This document shows, one piece after another, positions 1 through 7,761 of a stretch of 64,000 nt of DNA (positions within the stretch are counted from its first letter, which is position 1; each line of letters begins with the position of its first letter). Source of the stretch: Paenibacillus sp. USDA918EY (GTDB lineage: Bacteria > Bacillota > Bacilli > Paenibacillales > Paenibacillaceae); assembly GCF_009870825.1 (NCBI RefSeq), contig NZ_WTWY01000005.1:248001-312000 (forward strand), written 5' to 3'. The position numbers and the translations under genes are program-made. Below the pieces are notes generated by a model. That model ran no database searches. It was not told where the DNA came from and was given only the letters and a program-made list of their open reading frames with translations.

Positions 1-427
1 GCACATAGACGTAACCGGGGGCAACGTACGATCTGAAGTAGCCGGCGATGGGCTTCAACTGGTTCTCGATGACGAGGTAATGCTGATAGGTTCCCCCCGT
101 CGCCACGAATCCGACGACTTTTTGCTGCAGCGCGGACTGCGGAATCAAGTCGAACAGATTTTTGAGCACGCCGGACATGGAGGCTTGATAAATCGGAGTG
201 CCGATCAGGCAAAAATCGCTGGAGCTGACGGCATCGATTACTTTTTTCGTGTCCCCCGTATACGCGGACGGATCGCGCCCGTCGCAAAATTGGACATCGT
301 AATGTTTCATGTCCAGCAGTTCGGTTTCGATTTCCGGATCCAGTTTTCTGACTTCTTCCAATACTTTTTGTACGACGATGGCGGTTTTGCTGCCGATGAT
401 CGCACCTGATATTCCAACCAGCTTCAT
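1..427 (-). CDS. NADPH-dependent FMN reductase family protein (C-terminus cut off)
   Basis: The reading frame starts at ATG 425-427 and runs off the left edge, so about 142 residues are visible. It begins MKLVGISGAIIGSKTA, the flavodoxin-like beta1 strand and phosphate-binding loop of the NAD(P)H-dependent FMN reductase family. GTPIYQASMSG lies near residue 77, and an ATGGTYQHYL segment follows near residue 109. Family members reduce FMN or quinones in the cytosol, often under oxidative or metal stress. The start is supported by GGAG about 10 bases upstream. The substrate cannot be told from the visible part, and the C-terminus is outside the window. Confidence 0.75.
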   Translation of the reverse strand, partial: MKLVGISGAIIGSKTAIVVQKVLEEVRKLDPEIETELLDMKHYDVQFCDGRDPSAYTGDTKKVIDAVSSSDFCLIGTPIYQASMSGVLKNLFDLIPQSALQQKVVGFVATGGTYQHYLVIENQLKPIAGYFRSYVAPGYVYV

Positions 428-632
428 GAAGGCAGTCTCCTTTTCATGCAGAGGCGCCGCAACATGCAAGGATCCCACGGATCCGGTTTGGCAATGCCCC
501 TATGGTGATGTTCGCTTTATTTTGCCGGTAACGGGAGTATTCCTTCAGCCGTTTTCTGCCGTTACATTAAGTTCCTTACACTTCCTATCTTATTCCCATA
601 TCCGTTCAAAACGCAGCTTGTATAGCGAAAAA

Positions 633-1076
633 TTACATATCGGCTTCTTGTTCGTCCGTGTTTACGAAGAAATATGCGGTCATAGCCAGACGCTCCATCA
701 TCTGCTCGCGCAGCGCGGAGTCTTCCACGACTTCGTCCATCGCCTGCTGCATGCAGCTAAGCCAAGCGGTCGCCCGGTCCGGCGTGATCGGGAACCGGAT
801 ATGCCTTGCCCTCATGCGGGGATGGCCTTCCTTCATCGTATAAAGCTGCGGCCCTCCGAAATATTGCGTCAAAAACATTTCCTGTTTCTCCATAACGGGC
901 CGAATGTCTTCCGGAAACAACGGAGCAAGCAGCGGATGTTCAACGACTTTCGGGTAAAACGCTTCAACGATCGCGCGTATCGTCTCCGCCCCGCCCATCT
1001 GCTCGTAGTAGGATATCGGCCGCCGCGCCGTTCCCCCCGGCTGTGTTTCAGCGTCATGATTGCTGTCTGAATTCAT
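633..1076 (-). CDS. Truncated hemoglobin (group II-like globin)
   Basis: A 147-residue globin, probably a group II truncated hemoglobin like the YjbI/HbO proteins of Bacillota, which bind O2 and may handle NO or peroxide. Visible landmarks are the B-helix Tyr in EAFYPKVVEH, the LFPEDIRP segment, the FGGPQLY loop, and HPRMRARHIRF, whose second His fits the proximal heme ligand. A longer frame opens at 1133. The Met at 1076 is preferred because an AGGAGG lies just upstream of it and the extra 19 residues are not globin-like. The gene is divergent from mrp, and a palindrome covers its promoter. The last ~35 residues are less conserved, so ligand chemistry is not predicted. Confidence 0.85.
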   Translation of the reverse strand: MNSDSNHDAETQPGGTARRPISYYEQMGGAETIRAIVEAFYPKVVEHPLLAPLFPEDIRPVMEKQEMFLTQYFGGPQLYTMKEGHPRMRARHIRFPITPDRATAWLSCMQQAMDEVVEDSALREQMMERLAMTAYFFVNTDEQEADM

Positions 1077-1197
1077 AAAAAAATAAAGCCTCCTTCCGGA
1101 AATGAGGAATGTTCGCCGCATCCCCGAATACATAAAAACGGACAGGCGGCTTTTCCATATTCATGAACGGCGCTTTTGCCAATCGCAGCCATTCTAA

Positions 1198-1250
1198 TTA
1201 GTATACATAAATGTATATTAATTATTATAATCCTTTAAACCCTTTGTCAA
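1198..1250 (-). promoter_or_regulatory. Promoter and palindromic operator for the truncated hemoglobin
   Basis: Reading leftward, TTGACA (1245-1250) and TATAAT (1224-1229) form a promoter with a short 15-base spacer; AATAAT at 1221-1226 would give 18. An inverted repeat at 1198-1221, with arms like TTAGTATACAT and ATGTATATTAA, matches at 10 of 12 pairs. It sits directly downstream of the -10, where a repressor would block initiation. The half-site TATACAT recurs in the divergent promoter at 1281-1292. The AT-rich symmetry is reminiscent of NsrR-type sites, but the regulator is unknown. Confidence 0.55.
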
Positions 1251-1280
1251 GTACGGATCATGAATATTGTTTTACTTTTT

Positions 1281-1320
1281 ATACATATATGTTGACTATA
1301 TTCGTTGCGTGTTCTACAAT
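1281..1320 (+). promoter_or_regulatory. Promoter of the mrp-fer-regulator unit with overlapping palindrome
   Basis: TTGACT at 1292-1297 and TACAAT at 1315-1320 are separated by exactly 17 bases, a good sigma-A promoter reading toward mrp. The perfect 10-base palindrome ACATATATGT (1283-1292) touches the -35. It shares the TATACAT half-site with the operator of the divergent hemoglobin promoter. The leader to the TTG start of mrp is about 160 bases, with no other clear signal in it. Confidence 0.55.
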
Positions 1321-1489
1321 TACCGTGTCCTGAATTGTGCGCGCGGTCGTTCCAAGCGGTTTTTCAAACCTTGGTTTCCTTGGCTTCATTACATGCAGGC
1401 ATGGTACAGTCAAGCGAATCCGGTAAAGGTTTGCGATATAATGGACATACTTTGTGTTAAAGATCGAAGTGGATTGAAGGTGAGAACAT

Positions 1490-2566
1490 TTGACGAAAGA
1501 AGATCTGGTCGCGGCCATCGCCCATATTAAAGACGAAGAGCACCAGCTGCCGCTCACGGACATCGGGCTGATCCGGGATATTACCACGAACAAGGATCGT
1601 GCAGCCATGACCGTCCTCCTTCCCCCCGATTCCGTTTCCCGGGAGCAGGAGCTTAGAGAGCAAATCACCCGTGCGGTGCAAAAGACAGGAATTACCGATA
1701 TTCACATACGCTTCAAAACGATTTCAAATGAAGAAAAAAATGATATTATAGCTATTAAGCTTAACAAATCGGTGCGCCGTGCCCCGACGCTGATGAATTC
1801 CCCGCTTCTATCCGAAGGTTCCGGCGTGACGTTTATTGCCGTGGCCAGCGGTAAAGGCGGCGTCGGAAAATCTACCGTTACCGTCAATTTGGCCAGAGCT
1901 TTGGCCAAGCAAGGCAACCGCGTAGGAATCATCGATGCCGACATATACGGACACAGCATCCCTGAAATGCTCGGGATCAAGGAGCTGCCGCAAAAGCAGG
2001 GCAACCGGATCGCTCCCGTGGAAAGCCACGGCATGAAGGTCATTTCGACGGGATTTTTCGTCCAAGGCAACAAACCCGTCGTCTGGAGAGGCCCGATGCT
2101 CGGAAAAATGATCGGCACCTTCCTGAACGAAGTGGAATGGGGCTCCGTGGATTATATTATCCTGGATCTGCCACCGGGAACCGGCGACGTTGCGCTCGAT
2201 GTCCATAACCGGATTCCGCAATGCGCCGAAATCGTGGTGACTACGCCTCATAAGACGGCGCACCATGTTGCAGCCAGAGCCGGCGAAATGGCGCTGCAGA
2301 CGAACCACCCCGTTCTTGGCGTCGTCGAAAATATGTCCTATTTTACGGATCCGGAGGGCAGACGCCATTATCTGTTCGGCCGCGGCGGCGGGCAAAAGCT
2401 TGCCGAAGAGCTGAACACGGAACTGTTGGCGGAGATCCCGATTCAATCAGCCGATACGCCGGATGGCGCCGATGCGGCTTCGACCCTGTTTGACGAAAAC
2501 AGCGAACAGTGGCATATTTTTATGGATATGGCATCAAAAATTATGAACAGCAAAAATGCGAACTAA
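1490..2566 (+). CDS. mrp: Mrp/SalA-family P-loop ATPase
   Basis: A 358-residue protein of the Mrp/NBP35 family, cytosolic ATPases that carry or insert Fe-S clusters; the Bacillus subtilis relative SalA instead acts as a regulator of scoC. Residues ~1-75 are a degenerate MIP18/DUF59-like domain. The deviant Walker [10 protein letters not shown] is at 121-129, and the switch/Walker B segment [14 protein letters not shown] is near 220-235. The C-terminal CXXC that holds a bridging cluster in classical Mrp is absent; the equivalent stretch reads [15 protein letters not shown], as in SalA. The start is TTG behind GAAGGTGAG. It is co-directional with the ferredoxin 18 bases downstream, so either an Fe-S or a regulatory role is possible. 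Confidence 0.85.
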   Translation: MTKEDLVAAIAHIKDEEHQLPLTDIGLIRDITTNKDRAAMTVLLPPDSVSREQELREQITRAVQKTGITDIHIRFKTISNEEKNDIIAIKLNKSVRRAPTLMNSPLLSEGSGVTFIAVASGKGGVGKSTVTVNLARALAKQGNRVGIIDADIYGHSIPEMLGIKELPQKQGNRIAPVESHGMKVISTGFFVQGNKPVVWRGPMLGKMIGTFLNEVEWGSVDYIILDLPPGTGDVALDVHNRIPQCAEIVVTTPHKTAHHVAARAGEMALQTNHPVLGVVENMSYFTDPEGRRHYLFGRGGGQKLAEELNTELLAEIPIQSADTPDGADAASTLFDENSEQWHIFMDMASKIMNSKNAN

Positions 2567-2584
2567 ACAGAAAGGGTGAAAGAA

Positions 2585-2824
2585 ATGGCATACGTTATTA
2601 CCTCGGCTTGCATCGATGAAAAAGCGGCCGATTGCGTGGATGTTTGTCCAGTAGATTGCATCGAGGAAGGTCCGGATCAGTATTTCATCGACACCGACAT
2701 TTGCATCGAATGCGGCGCATGCGAAGTGGCTTGTCCTGTCGGCGCGGTATATTACGACGCGGATTTGCCTGAAGAAGAAAAAGGATACATCGAAAAAGCC
2801 GAAAATTTCTACAAAAACAGATAA
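2585..2824 (+). CDS. fer: Bacterial-type 7Fe/8Fe ferredoxin
   Basis: A 79-residue soluble electron carrier. The first cluster motif is CIDEKAADCVDVCPVDC, with C-x7-C-x3-C-P spacing typical of 7Fe Bacillus-type ferredoxins. The second is the canonical CIECGACEVACP. The acidic C-terminus (DLPEEEKGYIEKAE) matches the family. ATG 2585 follows AAAGGGTG at good spacing; a GTG nine bases earlier lies inside that ribosome binding site. The gene is 18 bases after mrp and about 116 before the regulator, so the three probably form one transcription unit. The likely partners are unknown reductases. Confidence 0.93.
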   Translation: MAYVITSACIDEKAADCVDVCPVDCIEEGPDQYFIDTDICIECGACEVACPVGAVYYDADLPEEEKGYIEKAENFYKNR

Positions 2825-2940
2825 TTCGATAAACAAACGATACATTTCGAGTGGTTGCAGCCTGTTGATCCCCGTGTCGGCAGGCTGTTATGCACTTTGC
2901 ACCAGAGCTTAAGGAAAAAGCAGAACAGGCGGTGATGAAA

Positions 2941-3585
2941 ATGAACCAACAACTGGATATTTCAACCCGGGACAAAATCCTGCAGCTGCTGAAAACCAAG
3001 GGGGAGCTCAGTGCCAAGGAGATTACCGAGTTCATCGGGATTACGAGCATGGCGGTGCGCAGGCATATCAACACGCTGGAGAAAGAAGGTTTGATCGAAT
3101 CGAAAACGATTCGGCAGCCGATGGGCAGGCCTACGGCGATTTATCATTTGACGGATCAAGCCGAGTCCTTTTTCCCGAACAAATACCATACGCTGACGTT
3201 GGACCTTCTTGGCGAGCTTGAATTGGACGCGGGTTCGGCGATGGTCGACCGATTGTTCGAACGCCGCAGCGAATCGCTCCAAAAGAACCATGCGGCCAAA
3301 ATGAAAGGCAAATCGTTTGGCGAAAAGGTCGCCATTTTGGCTGAAATCCAGAACGACAACGGGTATATGGTCGAGCTTGAACAAAACAGCGAAGATGAAT
3401 ATGCGTTATTGGAATACAACTGTCCGATCTCGCGAATCGCCAAAAAATACAACCACGCCTGCACCTGCGAAATGAAAATGTTCGAATCGCTGCTGGGAGC
3501 CGAAGTGGTACGTACCGAATGCCTGGCACAAGGCGACAAAAAATGCGCTTATACGCTTAAAAACAAAAAGAAAACCTCGCATTGA
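2941..3585 (+). CDS. SufR-like winged-helix regulator with C-terminal cysteines
   Basis: A 214-residue DNA-binding protein. An N-terminal winged helix (residues ~8-60) contains GELSAKEITEFIGITSMAVRR and the wing ending in QPMGRPTAIYHL. The C-terminal part carries Cys161, 174, 176, 194 and 202. The Cys161-x12-Cys174 spacing equals the first pair in the Fe-S sensing repressor SufR, but the remaining spacing (C-x-C, then C-x7-C) differs. I infer a metal- or Fe-S-binding sensor domain. ATG 2941 is preferred over 2935 or 2890 because AGGCGG sits eight bases upstream. Its place behind mrp and fer supports an Fe-S or redox role. It may bind the twin palindromes upstream of mrp. Confidence 0.75.
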   Translation: MNQQLDISTRDKILQLLKTKGELSAKEITEFIGITSMAVRRHINTLEKEGLIESKTIRQPMGRPTAIYHLTDQAESFFPNKYHTLTLDLLGELELDAGSAMVDRLFERRSESLQKNHAAKMKGKSFGEKVAILAEIQNDNGYMVELEQNSEDEYALLEYNCPISRIAKKYNHACTCEMKMFESLLGAEVVRTECLAQGDKKCAYTLKNKKKTSH

Positions 3586-3656
3586 TCCGGGCCGGATGTC
3601 CGGAAGCCCGTATTCCCGACACAAGGAATGCAGCTTGGTTCATGCGAGGTTTTTTA
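3571..3656 (+). terminator. Rho-independent terminator after the mrp-fer-regulator unit
   Basis: The outer arms AAAACCTCGCAT (3573-3583 region, overlapping the stop codon) and ATGCGAGGTTTTTT (3642-3655) pair. They enclose an inner hairpin CGGGCCGGA/TCCGGAAGCCCG. A T-run follows on the plus strand. Confidence 0.75.
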
Positions 3657-3678
3657 TCGTTTTTATGAACGTTTTTCT

Positions 3679-4011
3679 TTACTGGTCCGGGTCGTCCAAT
3701 TCCACGAAATGCTGCAGCGCAGCCCATTTGTTTTCCCAGAACCGTTCGAAATAGGCATACCAATGTTTAATCTCCTGCAGCGGCTCCGGATCGAGCCGGT
3801 ACCTGTTTTCCCTTCCAACCCTTCTCTCCTTTACCAATCCCGCTTCGGACAATATGCGAAGATGCTTCGACACCGCCGTACGGCTCATCGGAAAATGGCC
3901 GCTAATGACCGTCACCGGCATTTCTTGATCGGCCAGAAGCTTCAGAAGCCGTCTGCGCGTCGGATCGGCAATCGCCTGAAACACGTCGTGTTTGGCCTGC
4001 GGTTCTCCCAT
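3679..4011 (-). CDS. ArsR-family (SdpR-like) winged-helix repressor
   Basis: A 110-residue regulator. The signature AIADPTRRRLLKLLAD at residues 13-28 and recognition helix MSRTAVSKHLRILSEAGLV at 43-61 are those of ArsR proteins paired with AHSA1 domains. The metal-binding ELCVCDL motif is missing, so metal sensing is unlikely. The gene starts two bases after the stop of the SRPBCC gene, so the two are translationally coupled. Palindromes at 4567-4616 around the shared promoter fit autoregulation by this protein. Confidence 0.88.
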   Translation of the reverse strand: MGEPQAKHDVFQAIADPTRRRLLKLLADQEMPVTVISGHFPMSRTAVSKHLRILSEAGLVKERRVGRENRYRLDPEPLQEIKHWYAYFERFWENKWAALQHFVELDDPDQ

Positions 4012-4013
4012 GG

Positions 4014-4439
4014 TTACCCCTCGACGTATGCACCCAGTTTTTGATGCAGACCCGACCAGCCTTTGTCCATCACGCCGCGAATAACGGGATGAGGTTGTCC
4101 GAATTCGGTCAGCGTATGCTCGTTCCAGCCGGAATGGATGAGCGTTACTTCGGTCTGGCCTTCCAAGTCCTTCAATTCAAAGGTTAGCGTCCAGTCCTTT
4201 CCCCAGCGGAACGAAATTTTGTAAGGCTCGTCCACCTCCGTCACCTTGCATGGCGACATCCCGTAAGGTCCCGCGTTGAGGTGGAATTCATGCCCTACGA
4301 CAGGCTCGAGATCGTTAGGCATAAACCATGCCGACAGGCCATCCGCCGTAGCGACCGCCTTCCATACCTTTTGAATCGGCGCCTTAAATACGCCGGTGTA
4401 ACGAATATCGGGCATAGCCCCTGGTTTTACGGTTTCCAT
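4014..4439 (-). CDS. SRPBCC/AHSA1-domain protein
   Basis: A 141-residue single-domain protein of the activator-of-Hsp90-ATPase homology family. Typical features are APIQKVWKAVATADGLSAWF near the N-terminus, the DEPYKISFRWG strand, the ELKDLEGQTEVTLIHSGW strand and the C-terminal helix VMDKGWSGLHQKL. The helix-grip fold binds hydrophobic ligands; no enzymatic role is known for this subgroup. It shares a transcript with the ArsR gene and follows a 27-codon frame. Confidence 0.87.
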   Translation of the reverse strand: METVKPGAMPDIRYTGVFKAPIQKVWKAVATADGLSAWFMPNDLEPVVGHEFHLNAGPYGMSPCKVTEVDEPYKISFRWGKDWTLTFELKDLEGQTEVTLIHSGWNEHTLTEFGQPHPVIRGVMDKGWSGLHQKLGAYVEG

Positions 4440-4457
4440 CGTCTTATTCCTCCCGGA

Positions 4458-4541
4458 TTATTTTTTGGATTTGACCAAGTCGATATGACGAAAACGCAGC
4501 GCGGACCACCGGTCATCGACGGCGACGTTGCTGACTGACAT
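4458..4541 (-). CDS. Possible 27-residue leader peptide or gene remnant
   Basis: The frame ATG 4539-4541 to TAA 4458 encodes MSVSNVAVDDRWSALRFRHI followed by DLVKSKK. GAGAGGAA lies eight bases upstream, and the frame sits between the twin-operator promoter and the SRPBCC gene. It has no hydrophobic segment. It could be a translated leader, the stub of a decayed gene, or chance; conservation was not checked. Confidence 0.4.
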   Translation of the reverse strand: MSVSNVAVDDRWSALRFRHIDLVKSKK

Positions 4542-4566
4542 CTTATCGTTCCTCTCTCGCTGATGC

Positions 4567-4623
4567 GAAACCTTTTGGTTTCATTTCTGTTTTATTATAT
4601 ACAACCATTTGGTTTCATATCAA
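4567..4623 (-). promoter_or_regulatory. Promoter with two GAAACC/GGTTTC operators for the SRPBCC-arsR unit
   Basis: On the minus strand TTGATA (4618-4623) and TATAAT (4594-4599) are 18 bases apart. A perfect inverted repeat GAAACC-TTTT-GGTTTC (4567-4582) lies downstream of the -10. A second, AACC-ATTT-GGTT (4603-4614), lies in the spacer. Their centres are 34 bases apart, about three helical turns. The layout fits cooperative repression by the ArsR protein encoded at 3679-4011. Confidence 0.7.
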
Positions 4624-4676
4624 GTCCAATTTTTGCCTTGCCCTTTTAGGGTAGTATTCCATATTTCGGTTTGAAC

Positions 4677-4728
4677 AAAAAAAACAGCGGCGCGCCGCGG
4701 AATAATCCGCAACACGTCCACTGTTTTC
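4677..4728 (-). terminator. Terminator of the sugar isomerase/oxidoreductase operon
   Basis: On the minus strand a branched hairpin with an inner GCGGA-TTAT-TCCGC stem, and outer CAG/CTG pairing, is followed by a run of T (the A-run at 4677-4684 on the plus strand). It lies 19 bases after the stop of the last gene. Confidence 0.65.
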
Positions 4729-4746
4729 GCCGTAAAACGCTTCGCA

Positions 4747-5619
4747 TTAACCTCTGAACTGTTTCAAAAATTGTACCGCTTTGGAAATGTCCGCTTCCGG
4801 ATCTTCGCCCACTTCGCGTTCGATCGTCAAATATCCGGTATATCCGATATCCTTGAGCGCTTTCAGGTACTCCGTCCAATTGACGCTGCCTTCGCCGAGC
4901 GGAACTTCGCGGAAATATTGCCCTTCGCCCGGTACAAACGTGTTGTTTTCGTTCACAGGCGCGTCATAACCGAGGGATTCGTAAATATAGTAGGCCGGCA
5001 CTTCACGCAAACGAATGCCGTCCTTGGCATGCGTATGGACGATGTAATCCTTCAGGTTGTATACGCCTTGCGCGGGATCGTCGCCCGTAACCATAACCAT
5101 GTTGGCCGGGTCGAAGTTGACGGAAACGCCTTTGGACCCAAGCCCGTCAAGGAACTCCTTCAATCTTGCGGACGGCTCCGGACCGGTCTCGATCGCAAAA
5201 TAGGCGTTCATGCTTGTCGCGTACGAAGCCAGCTCTTCGCAGGCATCATGCATGTTTTGGTAAATCTCGCTGTTCCGGTCTTCTGGCACGATTCCGATAT
5301 GCGTCGTCACGACGGAAGTGCCCAGCTCGACGGCCAGATCGAGAATCCGCTTTGATTTTTCGATTTTCTCCGCGTTTACGCTCTTATCCTGGAAACCATA
5401 ACCGCCCAGATCGCCGACAAGCGCGGAAATTTCCAAGCCAAGCGAAGCGATGTAATCTTTCAGCTCTTTGCGCTGCGCCGCAGAGAGGTTTGCCGGGTCC
5501 ATTTCCCCGCTTACCGCATAGATTTGAACGCCGTCCGCTCCGACCTTTCTGGCCCGCTGCAGCCCTTCCCGAACGCCTGCGCGAAAGCTGTCTACAATAA
5601 CGCCGATTTTATTGTTCAT
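4747..5619 (-). CDS. Sugar phosphate isomerase/epimerase (xylose isomerase-like TIM barrel), first copy
   Basis: A 290-residue AP-endonuclease-2/xylose-isomerase-like TIM barrel. It shows [15 protein letters not shown] at the start of the barrel, [10 protein letters not shown], the metal-binding strand [30 protein letters not shown] and the C-terminal [13 protein letters not shown]. The Glu, Asp, His and Glu metal ligands expected of the family are therefore present. It is the last gene of an operon with a second paralogous TIM barrel and a GFO/IDH/MocA dehydrogenase, a combination typical of inositol- or oxidised-sugar catabolism. The substrate is not identifiable from sequence. The start follows AAGGAG. 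Confidence 0.85.
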   Translation of the reverse strand: MNNKIGVIVDSFRAGVREGLQRARKVGADGVQIYAVSGEMDPANLSAAQRKELKDYIASLGLEISALVGDLGGYGFQDKSVNAEKIEKSKRILDLAVELGTSVVTTHIGIVPEDRNSEIYQNMHDACEELASYATSMNAYFAIETGPEPSARLKEFLDGLGSKGVSVNFDPANMVMVTGDDPAQGVYNLKDYIVHTHAKDGIRLREVPAYYIYESLGYDAPVNENNTFVPGEGQYFREVPLGEGSVNWTEYLKALKDIGYTGYLTIEREVGEDPEADISKAVQFLKQFRG

Positions 5620-5649
5620 ATCGATTTGACTCCTTTCAAATTTGTATGT

Positions 5650-6507
5650 TTATGCTTCGTTCCAGAAGCGTTTCACGTTTTCCAATCCGATTCGCGTTCC
5701 TTGTACCGCGTCTTCCATGCCCTCGAATTCGATGGACAGATATCCGTCGTAACCCGATGCCTTGATGAGGCGGATCGATTCACGCAGCTTGATGTCGCCA
5801 TGCCCGGCGATGGCTCCTCTTAAGAAATTGCCTCCAGCCGTTTTGAACCATCCTTCGCCCGGATCCTGGGATGCTTGGCGCAGGTAGAAATCCTTGATGT
5901 GCACCATGGACGCAAACGGCAGGTTTTTGCGGACGGCAATGACCGGGTCTTCGTCGACGCACATGAAGTTGCCGACGTCGAGCGTCGTTTTGAAATTCGG
6001 GCGGTCCACGGCTTGAACGAGCGCCTGCACGCGGTCGCTAGCTTGAATGTAATACCCGTGGTTTTCGACGCTTGTCGTGATGCCGTATTGCGCCGCATAA
6101 TCCGCAACCTGGCGGCATGCTTCGGCCAGACGTTGAAGCTCCCCGTTAAACTGCTTGATGGAGGTGTCGCTGCGGCCTGCGACGTCATGGCGCATCAGCT
6201 TGACGCCCAACCGGGCGGCGACGTCCACTTCTTTTTTGACGCGTTCGATCTCTTTGGCGAATTCTTCGTCGCTGTCGACGCCGAAGTTGGCGTAAATCGC
6301 ATAATTGGAAACTTCGATGCCGACTTCCTTCGCTTTGGCCACGATTTGGTCCGTCAGTTCGGGATTGTCGGACAGAGAGTACCCGATCGGCACGATCTCC
6401 ACGTGCTCTCCCCCGATTTCCGCGATTTTTTCGATGGCCTCGAGAATCGTCATTTTCCCTTCATGCACGGGACGGTACAAACTGTACGTGCTTACTCCCA
6501 CTTTCAT
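5650..6507 (-). CDS. Sugar phosphate isomerase/epimerase (xylose isomerase-like TIM barrel), second copy
   Basis: A 285-residue TIM barrel of the same superfamily as its downstream neighbour but clearly divergent. Landmarks are MKVGVSTYSLYRP, the strand HVEIVPIGYS, YGITTSVENHGYY, FKTTLDVGNF, SMVHIKDFYL and the closing DGYLSIEFEGMED. Its start codon overlaps the stop of the oxidoreductase gene as ATGA, and the next gene starts about 30 bases downstream, so the three are co-translated. The closing Glu and the His-Ile-Lys-Asp segment resemble metal ligands of inosose isomerase or dehydratase, but the exact reaction is not determined. Confidence 0.85.
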   Translation of the reverse strand: MKVGVSTYSLYRPVHEGKMTILEAIEKIAEIGGEHVEIVPIGYSLSDNPELTDQIVAKAKEVGIEVSNYAIYANFGVDSDEEFAKEIERVKKEVDVAARLGVKLMRHDVAGRSDTSIKQFNGELQRLAEACRQVADYAAQYGITTSVENHGYYIQASDRVQALVQAVDRPNFKTTLDVGNFMCVDEDPVIAVRKNLPFASMVHIKDFYLRQASQDPGEGWFKTAGGNFLRGAIAGHGDIKLRESIRLIKASGYDGYLSIEFEGMEDAVQGTRIGLENVKRFWNEA

Positions 6508-7562
6508 AGCTGGATTTCGACTCCTTTTTCGGCGGACTCGTAAATGCCCGTCAATATTCTCATCAGTTCCAATCCGTCTTCCACCGGGCTCATCGGCTCC
6601 CTGTTGTTCTGGATGTTAAGGATGAACTGGTCGATTTCGTTTTGGAACGCGGCTGCGAAGTTAAATCCTTTGTAATCGATTTGCGGCTCGATGTTGACCA
6701 TGACGTCGTTCTTTTCGGTCACGATCACCACTTCCGGATCGATTTCGAATCCGCCCTTCGTACCGTAGAGGCGAACCGCCGACTCATCCTTTTTCGCGTG
6801 CAGGGAGAAGCTGACGTCCACCATCAGCGATGCGCCGTTCTCAAAACGGATGAGGGCATTCGCGAGGTCTTCGACCGTGTTTTTGTTTGCGTCGTAGTCG
6901 GCAGCCTTATAGAAGGACAAATGTTTGACGTTCGAGCGGTTGCCAAGCTTATGATAAACGTTTCCTGTAACCGATTTCACTTTTGGTCTGCCCAGCATGT
7001 ACCAGCAGAGGTCGATGACGTGAACGCCGATATCGATCAGCGGTCCGCCGCCGGAGCGTTCCTTGTCCGCGAACCATCCGCCCGGATTGCCAAGGCGGCG
7101 CAAAATCGATGCTTTTGCATAATACAGTTCGCCGAACTCGTCGTTTTGGATAAATCCCTGCAGCATGCCGATGTTCGGGTCATACCGGCGCACGAAGCCG
7201 ACTTGAAGCAGCTTGTCGCTTGCGCGTACCGCTTTTTGCACGTTCAACGCCTCTTCAACGGTGCGGCACAGCGGTTTTTCCACCAGGACATGCTTGCCTG
7301 CCTTAATCGCCGCGATGCTGATTTCCGCGTGGGAATTGTTCCATGTGCAAATGCTGACGGCATCAATGTCGGGATTGGCGAGCAGCTCGTTGTAATCTGT
7401 ATAGGTGTGCGCTGCGCCGTATTTTTGTGCGGCCGCTTTCGCTCTTTGTTCGTTAAGGTCGCAGATGGCCACGATTTCGGCATCCGGGTTTTTTTGGTAC
7501 GAATTCATGTGCGATTCGGAAATGGAACCCGCACCGATAATCCCTACTTTGATTTTGCTCAT
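6504..7562 (-). CDS. GFO/IDH/MocA-family NAD(P)-dependent sugar oxidoreductase
   Basis: A 352-residue two-domain dehydrogenase and the first gene of the operon. The Rossmann motif is VGIIGAGSISESHM (residues 6-19), and the family signature VLVEKPLCRTVEEA is near residue 95. The catalytic-region strand contains GGPLIDIGVHVIDLCWYMLG near 180, with the expected Asp and His. These enzymes oxidise a sugar or cyclitol hydroxyl. Together with the two TIM barrels it probably forms a short catabolic route for an unknown sugar or glycoside. It starts behind AAAAGGAGCG. A palindrome CGAAGCGCTTCG lies 41 bases upstream, and the operon is divergent from an AraC regulator that may control it. Confidence 0.88.
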   Translation of the reverse strand: MSKIKVGIIGAGSISESHMNSYQKNPDAEIVAICDLNEQRAKAAAQKYGAAHTYTDYNELLANPDIDAVSICTWNNSHAEISIAAIKAGKHVLVEKPLCRTVEEALNVQKAVRASDKLLQVGFVRRYDPNIGMLQGFIQNDEFGELYYAKASILRRLGNPGGWFADKERSGGGPLIDIGVHVIDLCWYMLGRPKVKSVTGNVYHKLGNRSNVKHLSFYKAADYDANKNTVEDLANALIRFENGASLMVDVSFSLHAKKDESAVRLYGTKGGFEIDPEVVIVTEKNDVMVNIEPQIDYKGFNFAAAFQNEIDQFILNIQNNREPMSPVEDGLELMRILTGIYESAEKGVEIQL

Positions 7563-7602
7563 TCGAATTCGACGCTCCTTTTACTCGTTTTCATACTTTT
7601 TG

Positions 7603-7614
7603 CGAAGCGCTTCG
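7603..7614. promoter_or_regulatory. Perfect 12-base palindrome between the oxidoreductase operon and araC-type gene
   Basis: CGAAGCGCTTCG reads the same on both strands and sits in the divergent intergenic region. It resembles a LacI-family half-site centre but fits the CcpA cre consensus poorly. It is a candidate operator only. Confidence 0.35.
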
Positions 7615-7761
7615 GCGGTTTATTTTGTATAATGCGTTTGGCCTCGCTGAAGTACTTTGATAGATGTTTTTCTTACTTTGAATTATAATATTTCTAGATT
7701 CGTCTGCCATGCAGAGCCTTGCTGTTTATTTGTATAATTGTGCGATTTTGAGGTGACCAAT

